Shown: positions 1 through 8,321 of the stretch, piece by piece
How the letters are laid out: the number at the start of each line of letters is the position of its first letter
Position numbering within the stretch: the first letter of the stretch is position 1
From: CAZTXD01 sp964617995
Lineage (GTDB): Bacteria > Actinomycetota > Acidimicrobiia > Spongiisociales > ZC4RG35
DNA length: 43,460 nt
Reading direction: 5' to 3'
Assembly: GCA_964617995.1 (NCBI GenBank)
Contig: CAZTXD010000013.1
Coordinates: 1 to 43,460, forward strand
Position numbers and translations under genes: made by a program
Notes under the pieces: generated by a model
Databases searched by the model: none
Told to the model about the DNA's origin: nothing
Seen by the model: the letters and a program-made list of their open reading frames with translations, nothing else

Positions 1-1038
1 GAGGGTGGCCATCCGCCACAAGGGCAACCCGTGGGCCTGACCGGCCAGGTAGGCGGCGAGAGTGGCGGCCACGGCGGCAGCGGTGGACCCGTCCACCCGC
101 AAGGCCCGGGCGGCGGGATGCCGGGCCAGGCGCCCGACCAGATCCTCCCGACCGACGACCAGCCCCGCCTGGGGTCCTCCCAGCAGCTTGTCGCCCGAGA
201 AGAGGACCAGGTCGGCGCCCGACCCGAGTGCCTGGCGGACCCCCGGCTCCCCGGCCAGCCAGGGCGGGGGAGGCCCATCGAGCCACGGAACCCGCTCGTC
301 GAGCAGCCCCGATCCCACGTCATACACCAGCGGGACCTGGCGTTCCGCCGCCAGGTCGGCCAGTTCCTCCACGGTGGCCTCGGCGCTGAAGCCGACCACC
401 CGGTAATTGGAGGGATGGACCTTGAGTAGCAGGGCGGGGTCGGCCACGGCGGCGTAGTCGGAGATCCGGGTCCGGTTGGTGGTTCCCACCTCCACCAGGT
501 CCGCTCCCGCCGCCGCCATCAGCTCGGGCAGGCGGTAGGAGCCGCCGATCTCGATCAGCTCCCCGCGGGAGACGGGGACGGACCGCCCCGCTCCCAGGGC
601 CAGGAGCGTGAGGAACACCGCTCCCGCGTTGTTGTTCACCACCAGGGCCGCCTCGGCCCCCGTGAGGACGGTGGCGAGGCGCTCGGCGGCGTCGTTACGC
701 CGTCCCCGCTGGCCGGTGCTCACGTCCAGTTCCACGTTGGAATAGTTGGCTCCCACCTCCGCGGCGGCGGCGATCGCCTCCTGGGACCACGGGGCGCGTC
801 CCAGGTTGGTGTGGAGCAGCACGCCGGTGGCGTTGACGACTCGTCGGGGGGCGGAGCGTTGGAGTTCCGTGAGTCGGCGCCGGCTCTCTCCCTCCACGTC
901 CACGTCGGGGTCGTGGCGGGCCTCTTCGATCACCTCCCGGACCGTGTCCACCACCAGGGGCCGGGGGAGGTTCCCGTCGTCCAGGTCGCGAACCAGGGCG
1001 TCTACCGACGGGGGCCGGCTCTGGGACAGGTCGTCCAT
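1..1038 (-). CDS. selA: L-seryl-tRNA(Sec) selenium transferase SelA (3' end cut by window)
   Basis: SelA is a PLP enzyme that converts seryl-tRNA(Sec) to selenocysteyl-tRNA(Sec) using selenophosphate. The 346 visible codons cover the SelA N-terminal helical region, the block VVNATGVLLHTNLGRA near residue 67, VVNNNAGAV, SRGELIEIGGSYRLPE and VGTTNRT. The PLP-lysine motif FSGDKLLGGPQAG has its Lys at residue 284. E. coli SelA is about 463 residues, so roughly the last 100 residues lie outside the window. The start ATG lies 1 base after the stop of the molybdenum hydroxylase gene, so the two are probably co-transcribed and translationally coupled. The gene implies a selenocysteine system, but selB, selD and tRNA-Sec are not visible here. 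Nothing in the visible part looks broken. Confidence 0.95.
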   Translation of the reverse strand, partial: MDDLSQSRPPSVDALVRDLDDGNLPRPLVVDTVREVIEEARHDPDVDVEGESRRRLTELQRSAPRRVVNATGVLLHTNLGRAPWSQEAIAAAAEVGANYSNVELDVSTGQRGRRNDAAERLATVLTGAEAALVVNNNAGAVFLTLLALGAGRSVPVSRGELIEIGGSYRLPELMAAAGADLVEVGTTNRTRISDYAAVADPALLLKVHPSNYRVVGFSAEATVEELADLAAERQVPLVYDVGSGLLDERVPWLDGPPPPWLAGEPGVRQALGSGADLVLFSGDKLLGGPQAGLVVGREDLVGRLARHPAARALRVDGSTAAAVAATLAAYLAGQAHGLPLWRMATL

Positions 1039-1039
1039 G

Positions 1040-3331
1040 TCAGCCGGGCTGGAGGGCTTGCCAGATGCGGGCGGGGGTGAGAGGCATGTCGATGTGGGTC
1101 ACGCCGTAGGGCCGGAGGGCGTCGTGAACGGCGTTCGACACGGCTGGAGTGGATCCGATGGTGGCGGACTCCCCGATTCCCTTGGCGCCCAGAGGGTTCT
1201 GGTCGGTCGGCGTCTCGGTGTGGGAGATGTCGATCAAGGGGATGCCGGAGGCGGTGGGAGGGAGATAGGTGGTGAGGTTGGCGGTGAGCGGATTCCCGTC
1301 GGGGTCGTAACGAAAGCCCTCCCACAGGGCCTGGCCGATCCCCTGGGCCACGCCGCCGTGCACCTGGCCGTCGACGATCATCCGGTTGAAGATGGTCCCG
1401 CAGTCGTCGCAGGCCACGTGTCCCAGCACCCGGATCTCACCGGTTTCGATATCCACCTCGACCACCGACACGTGGGTGCCGAAGGGGACGGTCGCTTCGG
1501 CCTGCTCCCAGCGATCCTCGGCGAAGAGTCCCGGTTCCTCATCAGGGGGTAGGTTGGCCCCGTCCTGGGCGAGGACGGCGACGTCGAAGAGCCGCATGGC
1601 GCTGTCGGGGACCCCCGCCACCCCGATGCCTCCGTTCTCGAAGCGCACCACGTCCTCCAGGGCGGCTTCCTGGTGCTGGGCGACGATTCTGCGGGCCTTG
1701 TCCCACACCGCGTCCGCCGCCCGCATCACTGCCGAGCCGGCCATCTGCATGGACCGCGATCCCATGGTTCCGCCTCCGCCCCCGATGTGGTCGGTGTCAC
1801 CCTGCACGAGCCGGATCCGCTCCAGCGGGACGCCCAGGCGCTCGGCGGCGATCTGGGAGAAGGTGGTCTCGTGGCCCTGGCCCTGGGAGAGAGCCCCGGA
1901 GTAGACGACCACCTCGTCGGGGGTGATCTCGGTCCGGCTCCAGTCCCGGCGCCCGCCGGGTGCGGTCACCTCGACGTAGGAGGCGAGGCCGATCCCGATC
2001 TGGAAGCGGTCGTCGCGGGCCCGCCGTCGGGTCTGCTCGCCCCGCAGCTGGTCGTAGCCCGCCTTGGTGAGGGCGAGCTCCAGGGCGGCCCGGTAATCGC
2101 CGGTGTCGTAGCGTTCGCCCGTGGCGCTGAAATGGGGGAAGGCGTCGGGAGAGACGAAGTTGCGGCGGCGGATCTCGGCAGGATCCATGCTCAGTTCGGA
2201 GGCGAGTAGGTCGAGCATGCGCTCGAGGGCGAAAGCCGCCTCCGGCCGGCCCGCCCCCCGGTACGCGTCGGTGGGGGTGGTGTTGGTGACTATGCCCTGC
2301 CAGCGAAACTCGACCGCCGGGATTCGATAGGGACCGGCTGCCATGCGCTGCGTGAGATCGCCCATGGTGCAGCCCTCCAGCGGATAAGCGCCGGCATCCT
2401 GCAGTACGTCCCAGCGCAGTCCCAGGATGGTCCCGTCCCGCTTTGCGCCGATCGCCATCCGTTGGGTCTGACCCCGGCCGTGGGACATGCCGACCATGCT
2501 CTCGCCCCTCTCCTCCTGCCAGCGCACCGGTTGTCCGAGGCGGAGAGCCAGAGCGACCGCCAGGGCCTGCTCCCGGTACACGTTGATCTTTGCCCCGAAG
2601 CCGCCTCCGATGTCGGGAGAGTGGACGTGCAGGAGGTCCCGGTCGAGTTCCAGGGCCCGGGAGAGGGAATTGCGGGCCAGGCGGGCGCTCTGGGTGCCGA
2701 GCCATACGTCGGCGCCCCCATCGGCTCGGGGAACGGCGAGAGCGTTGTTGGTTTCCAGCGGGACGGGGGCCACTCGCTGGTTCTCGATCTCCTCTTCGAC
2801 CACCACCTCGGCATCGGCCAGTACGTCGCCCTCGGTGTCGGTGCCCCCCTCCAGGACCAGGTTGCTCCCGATCTCGGGGTACAGGAGCGGGGCGTCGGCG
2901 GCCAGAGCCTCCTCCGGGGTGGTGACGGCCGGGAGGGGGTCGTAGTCGACCCACACCATCTCGGCCGCATCCGTCGCCTCCCGGCGGGTCCGGGCCACCA
3001 CCACCGCCACCGGTTCACCCACGTGACGGACACGGTCGGCGGCGAGGAGGGGTCGCCGGGTCTCCTCCGGCGCCGACCCGACGATCGCCGGCATGAGTCC
3101 GCCGTCGAAATCGGCGGCGATGAACACCCCGACCACGCCGGGCAGGGTGGTGGCATGGTCGGTGTCGATCGAGGTGATGTGGCCGTGGGGGAGGGTCGAC
3201 CGCACCATCACCGCCCACAGCGCGTCATCGACCTTCATGTCGTCGAGGTAGTTGCCGGCTCCCCTGAGGAAGCGGGGATCCTCGACGCGACGGACCTCGG
3301 CTTCTCGTATCGACCCTTTGAGCGGCTGCAT
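1040..3331 (-). CDS. Molybdenum hydroxylase large subunit, form II (xanthine/aldehyde dehydrogenase, CoxL-like)
   Basis: This 763-residue protein belongs to the xanthine dehydrogenase/aldehyde oxidase/CO dehydrogenase large-subunit family, which binds molybdopterin cytosine dinucleotide and hydroxylates aldehydes or N-heterocycles. Visible motifs are the N-terminal RRVEDPRFLRGAGNYLDD, GGGFGAK near residue 242, AYRGAGR at 356-362 and GIGES with the catalytic Glu at about 721. AYRGAGR marks the form II group; true form I CO dehydrogenases carry AYxCSFR, so CO oxidation is unlikely. The start was placed at the ATG before QPLKGSIREAE because the longer open frame runs into the upstream gene. The medium FAD subunit and small 2Fe-2S subunit usually encoded alongside are absent here, so electron-transfer partners must lie elsewhere. 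It sits 59 bases after a ProA-like gene and 1 base before selA. The substrate is unknown. Confidence 0.9.
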   Translation of the reverse strand: MQPLKGSIREAEVRRVEDPRFLRGAGNYLDDMKVDDALWAVMVRSTLPHGHITSIDTDHATTLPGVVGVFIAADFDGGLMPAIVGSAPEETRRPLLAADRVRHVGEPVAVVVARTRREATDAAEMVWVDYDPLPAVTTPEEALAADAPLLYPEIGSNLVLEGGTDTEGDVLADAEVVVEEEIENQRVAPVPLETNNALAVPRADGGADVWLGTQSARLARNSLSRALELDRDLLHVHSPDIGGGFGAKINVYREQALAVALALRLGQPVRWQEERGESMVGMSHGRGQTQRMAIGAKRDGTILGLRWDVLQDAGAYPLEGCTMGDLTQRMAAGPYRIPAVEFRWQGIVTNTTPTDAYRGAGRPEAAFALERMLDLLASELSMDPAEIRRRNFVSPDAFPHFSATGERYDTGDYRAALELALTKAGYDQLRGEQTRRRARDDRFQIGIGLASYVEVTAPGGRRDWSRTEITPDEVVVYSGALSQGQGHETTFSQIAAERLGVPLERIRLVQGDTDHIGGGGGTMGSRSMQMAGSAVMRAADAVWDKARRIVAQHQEAALEDVVRFENGGIGVAGVPDSAMRLFDVAVLAQDGANLPPDEEPGLFAEDRWEQAEATVPFGTHVSVVEVDIETGEIRVLGHVACDDCGTIFNRMIVDGQVHGGVAQGIGQALWEGFRYDPDGNPLTANLTTYLPPTASGIPLIDISHTETPTDQNPLGAKGIGESATIGSTPAVSNAVHDALRPYGVTHIDMPLTPARIWQALQPG

Positions 3332-3390
3332 TGGTGGTGAGGGTAAACGGACCCTGACGTTCCCGGTTCCAGGACGAGCTTCGAGGTGGG

Positions 3391-4881
3391 TCAGCGTCCG
3401 ATGCCGGGGTGGTCCTGGACGGCGCGGGTGCGCAGCGTGTAGATGGAATCGCCCGACAGCACCCCGCCCCGGCCGAACAGACGCCCGAACTGCCAGTTGG
3501 ACAGGCCCAGCTCGGGCCTGTCGAGGGCGTACTGGCCGTCGACCCAGCGGGTGAAGCCGTTGCCCACGAACGGCGCGTCGATCCGGGCGTAGAAGGAGTC
3601 GTGGGCGTGAGGGTCGGGCGATATCAGACAGGCCACAAATCGGGGAGAGTGGAGGTTGAAGGCCGCCACCGCCTCCTCGACGCCGGGGGCGGTCATGAGG
3701 GTCATCTCGGGGCTCTCCTCCCACTCCCACTCCCGGCCCACCTCGTCGGGCTCGAGCGGCTCCGCGCGAGGCTCGTCGACGGTTCCGTCGGCCCGGGTGA
3801 TGGGAGCTGTCTCCGTCCACCAGGGCGACAGGTCCACCTCACCCACCACATGGAGCTTGGGGTTGGTCCCGCGCCGTTCCGCCGCCCGTCGCAGCCCTGT
3901 CAGCACCGCCTCCACTCCTCGGTCGGGCTCCGGTCCGGTCACCACTGCCGTGTTGAGGGTGTTGCACACCTTGCGATCGAGGGAGTGGTAGACGGCTCGT
4001 TCGACATCACCGGCATCGGCGTCGGGTGCCGCCACGATCCATGCTCCACCCGTGCCGTGCAGGCTGACGGGGATCCCGGCCTGACGGGCGACCGCTCCCA
4101 GCTGGCTGACCGCCGCTCCCGAGCCACGGGCGACGGCCAGGCCGAGACGCCGATCCGAGAACAGCGCCCATCCCGCCGCCCGCTCGGCCGAGTCGACGAG
4201 CGCCACCGCCCCCCGGGGAAGACCCGCCTCCTCCAGTGCGGGTCGGACCATGTGGTCCATGATCGCTCTCGCCGTCCCCAGCGCATCGGAACCTATACGG
4301 AACACGACCACGTTGCCGGAGCGCAGAACCCCGGTGGCGTCGGCGAACACGTTGGGACGTCCCTCGAATACGAACCCGACCACACCCAGGCCCGCTCGTC
4401 GCATCTCCACTCTCCAGCCGTCGTGGACGATCACCTCCTCGGGCCGGTCTGGTGGCCGGGTCTGCTCCCAGATTCGCAACCCTGCCACCATGTCCGCTCG
4501 CATCCCGTCGGTGAGATGGAGACGGGTGGTCGAGCGTCCCCGGTCCCTCGCCGCCTCCACATCGGCGGCATTCGCGATCCTGATCCGCTCGAAGGTCGCC
4601 GGGTCCTCCAGGAGGCGGGCGAACCTGCGGTAGAAGCCGGCTACTGCATCGGGGTGGGCGCCGGACATGGCGCCGAAAGCGGAGACGGCCGAGTCGACGG
4701 CGACCACGGCGGTATCCCACGCTTCCCGGGGCACGTGGAGCAGGTCTCCGCCGTCCTGTAAGACGATCAGCCTGTCTCCCGCCCGGAAGGCGGCGGCGAG
4801 GTCGGCAGACACCCTCGTGAGGCGGTCACCCCCGTAGGGGATCGTCATTCCTTCCTCGAGCTCGTCCAGGCGTTCGACCAT
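3391..4881 (-). CDS. ProA-like aldehyde dehydrogenase superfamily protein
   Basis: The 496-residue product resembles glutamate-5-semialdehyde (gamma-glutamyl phosphate) reductase. Matching blocks are VVGFVFEGRPNV near residue 170, the segment GSGAAVSQLGAVARQAGIPV, the catalytic-Cys region RKVCNTLNTAVV and a C-terminal GNGFTRWVDGQ resembling the ProA motif before its last helices. Canonical ProA is about 415 residues. This protein has an N-terminal extension of about 70 residues and an acidic, Trp-rich insertion (around residues 365-400, including EWEWEESPEM). It is not next to proB, obg or nadD as housekeeping proA often is, but heads a likely operon with a molybdenum hydroxylase and selA. 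It could be the organism's ProA or a divergent paralogue acting on another acyl phosphate or semialdehyde; the context favours the paralogue. An inner ATG at codon 12 is an alternative start. Confidence 0.75.
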   Translation of the reverse strand: MVERLDELEEGMTIPYGGDRLTRVSADLAAAFRAGDRLIVLQDGGDLLHVPREAWDTAVVAVDSAVSAFGAMSGAHPDAVAGFYRRFARLLEDPATFERIRIANAADVEAARDRGRSTTRLHLTDGMRADMVAGLRIWEQTRPPDRPEEVIVHDGWRVEMRRAGLGVVGFVFEGRPNVFADATGVLRSGNVVVFRIGSDALGTARAIMDHMVRPALEEAGLPRGAVALVDSAERAAGWALFSDRRLGLAVARGSGAAVSQLGAVARQAGIPVSLHGTGGAWIVAAPDADAGDVERAVYHSLDRKVCNTLNTAVVTGPEPDRGVEAVLTGLRRAAERRGTNPKLHVVGEVDLSPWWTETAPITRADGTVDEPRAEPLEPDEVGREWEWEESPEMTLMTAPGVEEAVAAFNLHSPRFVACLISPDPHAHDSFYARIDAPFVGNGFTRWVDGQYALDRPELGLSNWQFGRLFGRGGVLSGDSIYTLRTRAVQDHPGIGR

Positions 4882-4959
4882 GGGATGAGTGTGCCAACCT
4901 TCCCGGGCATCTCAAACCGGAATCCGCTCCAGCACTCGTGCTTCCTCATGTGGTGTCGG

Positions 4960-4965
4960 TACCCT
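4960..4965 (+). promoter_or_regulatory. Candidate -10 element (TACCCT) of the fxsA-like operon
   Basis: The hexamer TACCCT in the context CGGTACCCTG ends 8 bases before the ATG of the FxsA-like gene, which would give a leaderless or nearly leaderless mRNA. The same CGGTACCCTG context precedes the TetR gene at 16774, and a related TAGCCT precedes ridA. No clear -35 is seen. This is pattern recognition only. Confidence 0.35.
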
Positions 4966-4973
4966 GGCGCAGG

Positions 4974-5360
4974 ATGATCCGACTGTCTCTGTTCGTCTTC
5001 GTTCCCCTTCTCGAGATGGCGCTGCTCATCTGGGTAGGGGCCCGCCTGGGGATCGGCCCCACGTTGGCGATCGTCATCGTGACGGGCATCGCCGGTGCCT
5101 ACCTGGTCAAGCACCAGGGTCTGGCCGTATGGCATTCAGCTCAACAACGACTCGCCGGCGGAGAACTGCCCACCAGGGAGCTCGCTCATGGAGCCATGCT
5201 CCTGGTTGCAGGTGCGTTCTTGCTCACCCCGGGTTTCGTCACCGACGTCGTCGGCTTCAGTCTGCTGGTTCCCGCCGTACGGGAATGGCTGCGACGTCGG
5301 GTTGCTGACCGGCACCTCCAGCGGCGCGGCTCCACGCGGGTGGAAGTGTGGAGGGTGTGA
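4974..5360 (+). CDS. FxsA family membrane protein
   Basis: The 128-residue protein is a small inner-membrane protein of the FxsA family, whose E. coli member relieves F-plasmid exclusion of phage T7 when overproduced; its normal role is unknown. It has an N-terminal hydrophobic segment (RLSLFVFVPLLEMALLIWVG), a second segment (about 24-41), the family-typical HGAMLLVAGAFLLTPGFVTD at about 82-101 and a basic, Arg-rich cytoplasmic tail. The ATG at 4974 was chosen because the family alignment begins there. A longer frame from 4938 would place a non-hydrophobic extension before the first segment and would start upstream of the candidate -10. It overlaps the NUDIX gene by 4-13 bases, depending on that gene's start. 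Confidence 0.8.
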   Translation: MIRLSLFVFVPLLEMALLIWVGARLGIGPTLAIVIVTGIAGAYLVKHQGLAVWHSAQQRLAGGELPTRELAHGAMLLVAGAFLLTPGFVTDVVGFSLLVPAVREWLRRRVADRHLQRRGSTRVEVWRV

Positions 5361-6046
5361 CACCTCGACCGGCCGCCACCCTGGTAGCCGTGCGGGAGGG
5401 GGCAAGGGGCCCGCAGGTGCTGATGCTGGAGCGACCGGCGGGAGGCTTCTTCGGAGGATTGTGGGTGTTTCCGGGTGGAGCCGTGGAGGAATCAGATCAC
5501 GAAGACATCGTCCGCCGAGCGGTGTCGCTGCCGTCGGGAGAGGAGGACCTCCCCTGGCGGGCGGCAGCCCTGCGAGAGACGGTAGAGGAGGTCGGTCTGG
5601 CCATCACCCGCCCACCCCTCCATTCGACCGGGTGGGGGCGAGGGCGAACCGTCTTCGAGCAGGTCATCTCCCGGGGAGCGGTGCTCGACGGGCACCGGTT
5701 GAGGCTGCTCTCCCAGTGGGTCACGCCCGAGTGGGCCCCGACCCGATTCGACGCCAGGTTCTATCTGGCGGTGGTCGACGGCGACCCGACGCTGGTTCCC
5801 CAGGAGGACGAGGTCGTGTCCATCGAATGGGTGTACCCGGCGGATGCCCTGGCTCGTCTCGAACGTCAGGAATGGGCGCTCGTCACACCCACCGTCCACC
5901 ACATCCGCTGGATGGCCACCTATGCCAGCGTAGAGAGCATGTGGCGGGCGGCGACCGAGCCCGGCGTGAGGCGGAACCTCCCCGCCCCCGAGGAGGACGG
6001 CTCGCTGGTGCGAGTGCAGCTCCCTGTGGTGTCGGATCGATCGTGA
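5348..6046 (+). CDS. NUDIX hydrolase with interrupted Nudix box (NUDT19-like)
   Basis: The 232-residue protein has a Nudix fold that hydrolyses nucleoside-diphosphate-linked compounds. The box starts at FPGGAVEE (about 43-50), and its second half RETVEEVGL lies some 35 residues on, so the motif carries an insertion. Such an insertion is also known in the NUDT19 group, whose animal members cleave coenzyme A; transferring that substrate here is inference. The next gene encodes a LACTB2-like hydrolase. The start is uncertain: GTG at 5348 overlaps the upstream gene by 13 bases, while GTG at 5357 would give the common 4-base GTGA overlap. The stop overlaps the next gene's GTG by 4 bases, indicating translational coupling. 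Confidence 0.85.
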   Translation: MEGVTPRPAATLVAVREGARGPQVLMLERPAGGFFGGLWVFPGGAVEESDHEDIVRRAVSLPSGEEDLPWRAAALRETVEEVGLAITRPPLHSTGWGRGRTVFEQVISRGAVLDGHRLRLLSQWVTPEWAPTRFDARFYLAVVDGDPTLVPQEDEVVSIEWVYPADALARLERQEWALVTPTVHHIRWMATYASVESMWRAATEPGVRRNLPAPEEDGSLVRVQLPVVSDRS

Positions 6047-6816
6047 GAATCGAGCGGGTACTGGCCCCCAACCCCGGCCCGTTCACCGGTGCCGGGACCA
6101 ACACCTGGCTGCTGGAGTCTCAGGGGGAGGTCATCGTCATCGACCCCGGTCCGATAGACACCGGCCACGCGGAGGCGTTGGCGACGGCGGTGGGCACGAG
6201 AGAGGTGACCGGGGTGCTGGTCACCCACACCCATGAGGATCATGCTCCCCTCGCCAACCCCCTCGCCGCTGACTGGGGGGTTCCAGCTTGCGGTCACGCC
6301 CCCGGGCCCGGTTTCGAGCCCGATATGCTGCTGGCGGACGGCTCGGTGCTGTCGGTGGGGGCGGTGAACCTCGATGTCGTTCACACCCCCGGGCACTCCG
6401 ACGACCATCTCTGCTTCCGGGCCGGCACCGTGCTGTTCACCGGTGACCACATCATGGGAGGGTCCTCGGTCATGGTCGAGGAGATGGGACAGTACATGCG
6501 GTCCTTGGAGCGGCTCCGGAGCCTCGAGTTGTCCCGGCTCTACCCCGGCCACGGGGAGGCCATGGACGATCCGGCCGCGGTCATCGACTGGTATCTGGCT
6601 CACCGTCGGCAGAGAGAAAAGCAGATACTCCAATCGATCGGCCGTGGAGCGACTACGGTCCCTGAGATCGTGGAGGACGTCTACCGCGAAACCGACAGTT
6701 CCCTTCATCCCCTGGCGGCCCGCTCCGTCAGTGCACACATCGAGAAGCTGGCCTCCGAGGGCCTGGTGGCAGTGGACGGTCGCCTTGTGCGGGCACGGGG
6801 GAGCGCCGCCGAATGA
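6043..6816 (+). CDS. Metallo-beta-lactamase-fold hydrolase (LACTB2-like)
   Basis: The 257-residue MBL-fold protein has the zinc motif HTHEDH at about residues 62-67, then HTPGHSDDH, TGDHIMGGSSV and YPGHGE, each carrying expected metal ligands, and a C-terminal winged-helix-like segment (about 190-257) typical of the LACTB2 group. Human LACTB2 is an endoribonuclease, while bacterial relatives are generally uncharacterised, so the substrate (RNA or a small ester) is open. The GTG start overlaps the NUDIX stop by 4 bases, and its own stop overlaps the peptidase ATG by 4 bases. It therefore sits in the middle of a tightly coupled four-gene unit. Confidence 0.88.
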   Translation: MRIERVLAPNPGPFTGAGTNTWLLESQGEVIVIDPGPIDTGHAEALATAVGTREVTGVLVTHTHEDHAPLANPLAADWGVPACGHAPGPGFEPDMLLADGSVLSVGAVNLDVVHTPGHSDDHLCFRAGTVLFTGDHIMGGSSVMVEEMGQYMRSLERLRSLELSRLYPGHGEAMDDPAAVIDWYLAHRRQREKQILQSIGRGATTVPEIVEDVYRETDSSLHPLAARSVSAHIEKLASEGLVAVDGRLVRARGSAAE

Positions 6817-7982
6817 GGCGACTGCTGGGCGTGCTGGTGGTCGTCCTGCTGGCGCTGCCTGCTCTGGCTCAGGTCACCGACGACGACCTGGATGAGGCCC
6901 GGGAGCGGTTGAGCGAGGCCAGGGCCCGGGCCGACTCCCTGGCGATGCGCCTCGAGGAGGCCTACGTGCGCCAGCTCACGCTGGAAGAGGAGGTCGCCAC
7001 CCTCACCGAGGCGATGGAGCGCACCCGGGCGCGTCTGACCGCCGCCGAAGTCGCCGTCGAGGAGCTGGCGGTGCAGATGTACATGGGCGCCTCGTCGTCG
7101 GTGTCGCTGGCGGTCCTGCTCGGAGGAGGAAGCGAGAGCGTGCCCGCCGGCCTCGAGTACGTGCGCCGCGTCACGGGTCTGGAGGACACGGCCATCGACA
7201 CGCTCAAGGCCACGGCAGCCGAACTGGAACGTCAGACGGCCCGGCTCGACGAGGCCCGCCTCGAACAGGAGGCCGTGGCCGAGGAGCTCGCCGCATTGAC
7301 GGATGAGGCGCAGGCCACGTTCGCGGCGGCCAGCGCCGACTACGAGGTCCTGACCGCCCAGCGCGCCCGGGAAGACGAGGAACGCCGTCGCCAGGAAGAG
7401 GAGGAACGGCGCCGCCGGGAGGAGGAAGCAGCTCTCGCCGCCACGACCACCACTGCCCCTGCCACCACCTCCGCTCCCGACGGGACCACCACGACGACCT
7501 CTGACGGAGGCACCCCCACCACGGCCCCTCCAGCGACGACCACCACGACCACATCGCCTCCCCCCATCGACTCGGGTGGCGAGGCATGTCCGGTGGCGGG
7601 GCCGGTCTCGTTCGTCGACACCTGGGGCGCTCCCCGCTCCGGCGGCCGCTCGCACCAGGGAGTCGACATGATGGCTGCCCGGGGAACGCCGGTGGTGGCG
7701 ATCTACGACGGGAGGATCAGCTCGATGGGCTCTGGCAGCTCGTTGGGGGGCATAACGCTGTGGATGCGCTCCACCGCCGGCGACACCTACTACTACGCCC
7801 ACCTGGATGGGTTCGCCTCCGGAGTCTCCAGCGGAGACAGCGTGACGGCGGGACAGGAGATCGGGTATGTGGGGAGTACCGGCAACGCCTCCCCGTCCTA
7901 TCCCCATTTGCATTTCGAGTATCACCCCGGAGGCGGTGGAGCGGTCAATCCCTATCCGCTGGTGAAGGCCATCTGCGGCTGA
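6813..7982 (+). CDS. Secreted coiled-coil M23 (LytM) family peptidase
   Basis: The 389-residue protein has a Sec signal peptide (residues 1-19, ending ALA before QV) and a long charged coiled coil of about 21-210 with heptad-like Leu and Ala. A Thr/Pro linker (about 210-255, rich in TTTT) follows, then an M23 domain from about 265. The zinc site is visible as SHQGVDMMA and HLHFEYH. This order resembles EnvC/NlpD-type and actinobacterial RipA-like cell-wall factors: the coiled coil usually localises or autoinhibits, and the M23 domain cleaves peptidoglycan cross-links. Since all M23 ligands are present, it is probably an active endopeptidase in division or wall remodelling. The ATG overlaps the upstream stop (ATGA). 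Strong hairpins follow the gene. Confidence 0.9.
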   Translation: MRRLLGVLVVVLLALPALAQVTDDDLDEARERLSEARARADSLAMRLEEAYVRQLTLEEEVATLTEAMERTRARLTAAEVAVEELAVQMYMGASSSVSLAVLLGGGSESVPAGLEYVRRVTGLEDTAIDTLKATAAELERQTARLDEARLEQEAVAEELAALTDEAQATFAAASADYEVLTAQRAREDEERRRQEEEERRRREEEAALAATTTTAPATTSAPDGTTTTTSDGGTPTTAPPATTTTTTSPPPIDSGGEACPVAGPVSFVDTWGAPRSGGRSHQGVDMMAARGTPVVAIYDGRISSMGSGSSLGGITLWMRSTAGDTYYYAHLDGFASGVSSGDSVTAGQEIGYVGSTGNASPSYPHLHFEYHPGGGGAVNPYPLVKAICG

Positions 7983-8003
7983 CAACGAGGACAGGGCAAA
8001 AGC

Positions 8004-8038
8004 AGCCGGACGGCTCGCCCATGGCGAACCGCCCGGCT
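8004..8038 (+). terminator. Stem-loop after the M23 peptidase gene
   Basis: Two 16-base arms (8004-8019 and 8023-8038) pair with two mismatches around a 3-base loop, starting 21 bases after the stop codon. There is no T-run, so it would be a Rho-type or non-canonical terminator, or a 3' mRNA stabiliser. It is the first of four adjacent hairpins. Confidence 0.55.
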
Positions 8039-8151
8039 TCGACGAGGTTCTGCGGGGGAAATCAGAGCCTCGTGCTGCTTCGAAGCCCCGGGGGATCGGG
8101 GCTTCGAAGGAACTCGTCGGACGGGCGACACTCCCGCTCTGCCCATCCGAC
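8004..8151. other. Array of four adjacent strong stem-loops between convergent genes
   Basis: Within the 339-base gap between the M23 and mrp genes, four non-overlapping hairpins follow one another. They are 8004-8038 (16-base arms, 2 mismatches), 8042-8073 (11 bp including one G-T pair, 10-base loop), 8078-8109 (perfect 13 bp, arms CTTCGAAGCCCCG and its complement, 6-base loop) and 8116-8151 (11-base arms, one mismatch). Spacers are only 3-6 bases. No open reading frame here looks like a gene, and no tRNA, tmRNA, SRP or RNase P signature is seen. It may be a bidirectional termination region or a structured non-coding RNA. From 8152 to 8321 I see nothing I can name. Confidence 0.6.
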
Positions 8152-8321
8152 TGGATGCCTCCCATGACACCGCCAACGCTCCAGAACTGGTCTGGACCTG
8201 TGGGCACGTTCCGCATCAATGATGTCGTCCAGAGCCGGAAACGGTAGGCGTGTTTCGCATGCATCCGAAGGGACTAGTCACTGTGGGTGGTGCCGGCAGC
8301 GGCTCGCGGTAGGGCCTGCTC

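Noticed and set aside
1040..3331. CO dehydrogenase catalytic subunit (CoxL)
   Set aside because: The active-site loop reads AYRGAGR, the form II signature, not AYxCSFR, and coxM/coxS are absent.
2462..3340. Long plus-strand open frames opposite the molybdenum hydroxylase gene
   Set aside because: No family motif; the minus strand has an intact, well-conserved protein.
5095..6042. Upstream extension of the metallo-beta-lactamase frame
   Set aside because: It overlaps the NUDIX and FxsA-like genes out of frame, and a GTGA overlap start at 6043 fits.
8004..8321. tRNA-Sec or other tRNA in the hairpin region
   Set aside because: Looked for because of selA, but no GTTCGA-type T-arm or acceptor pairing of tRNA size was found on either strand.
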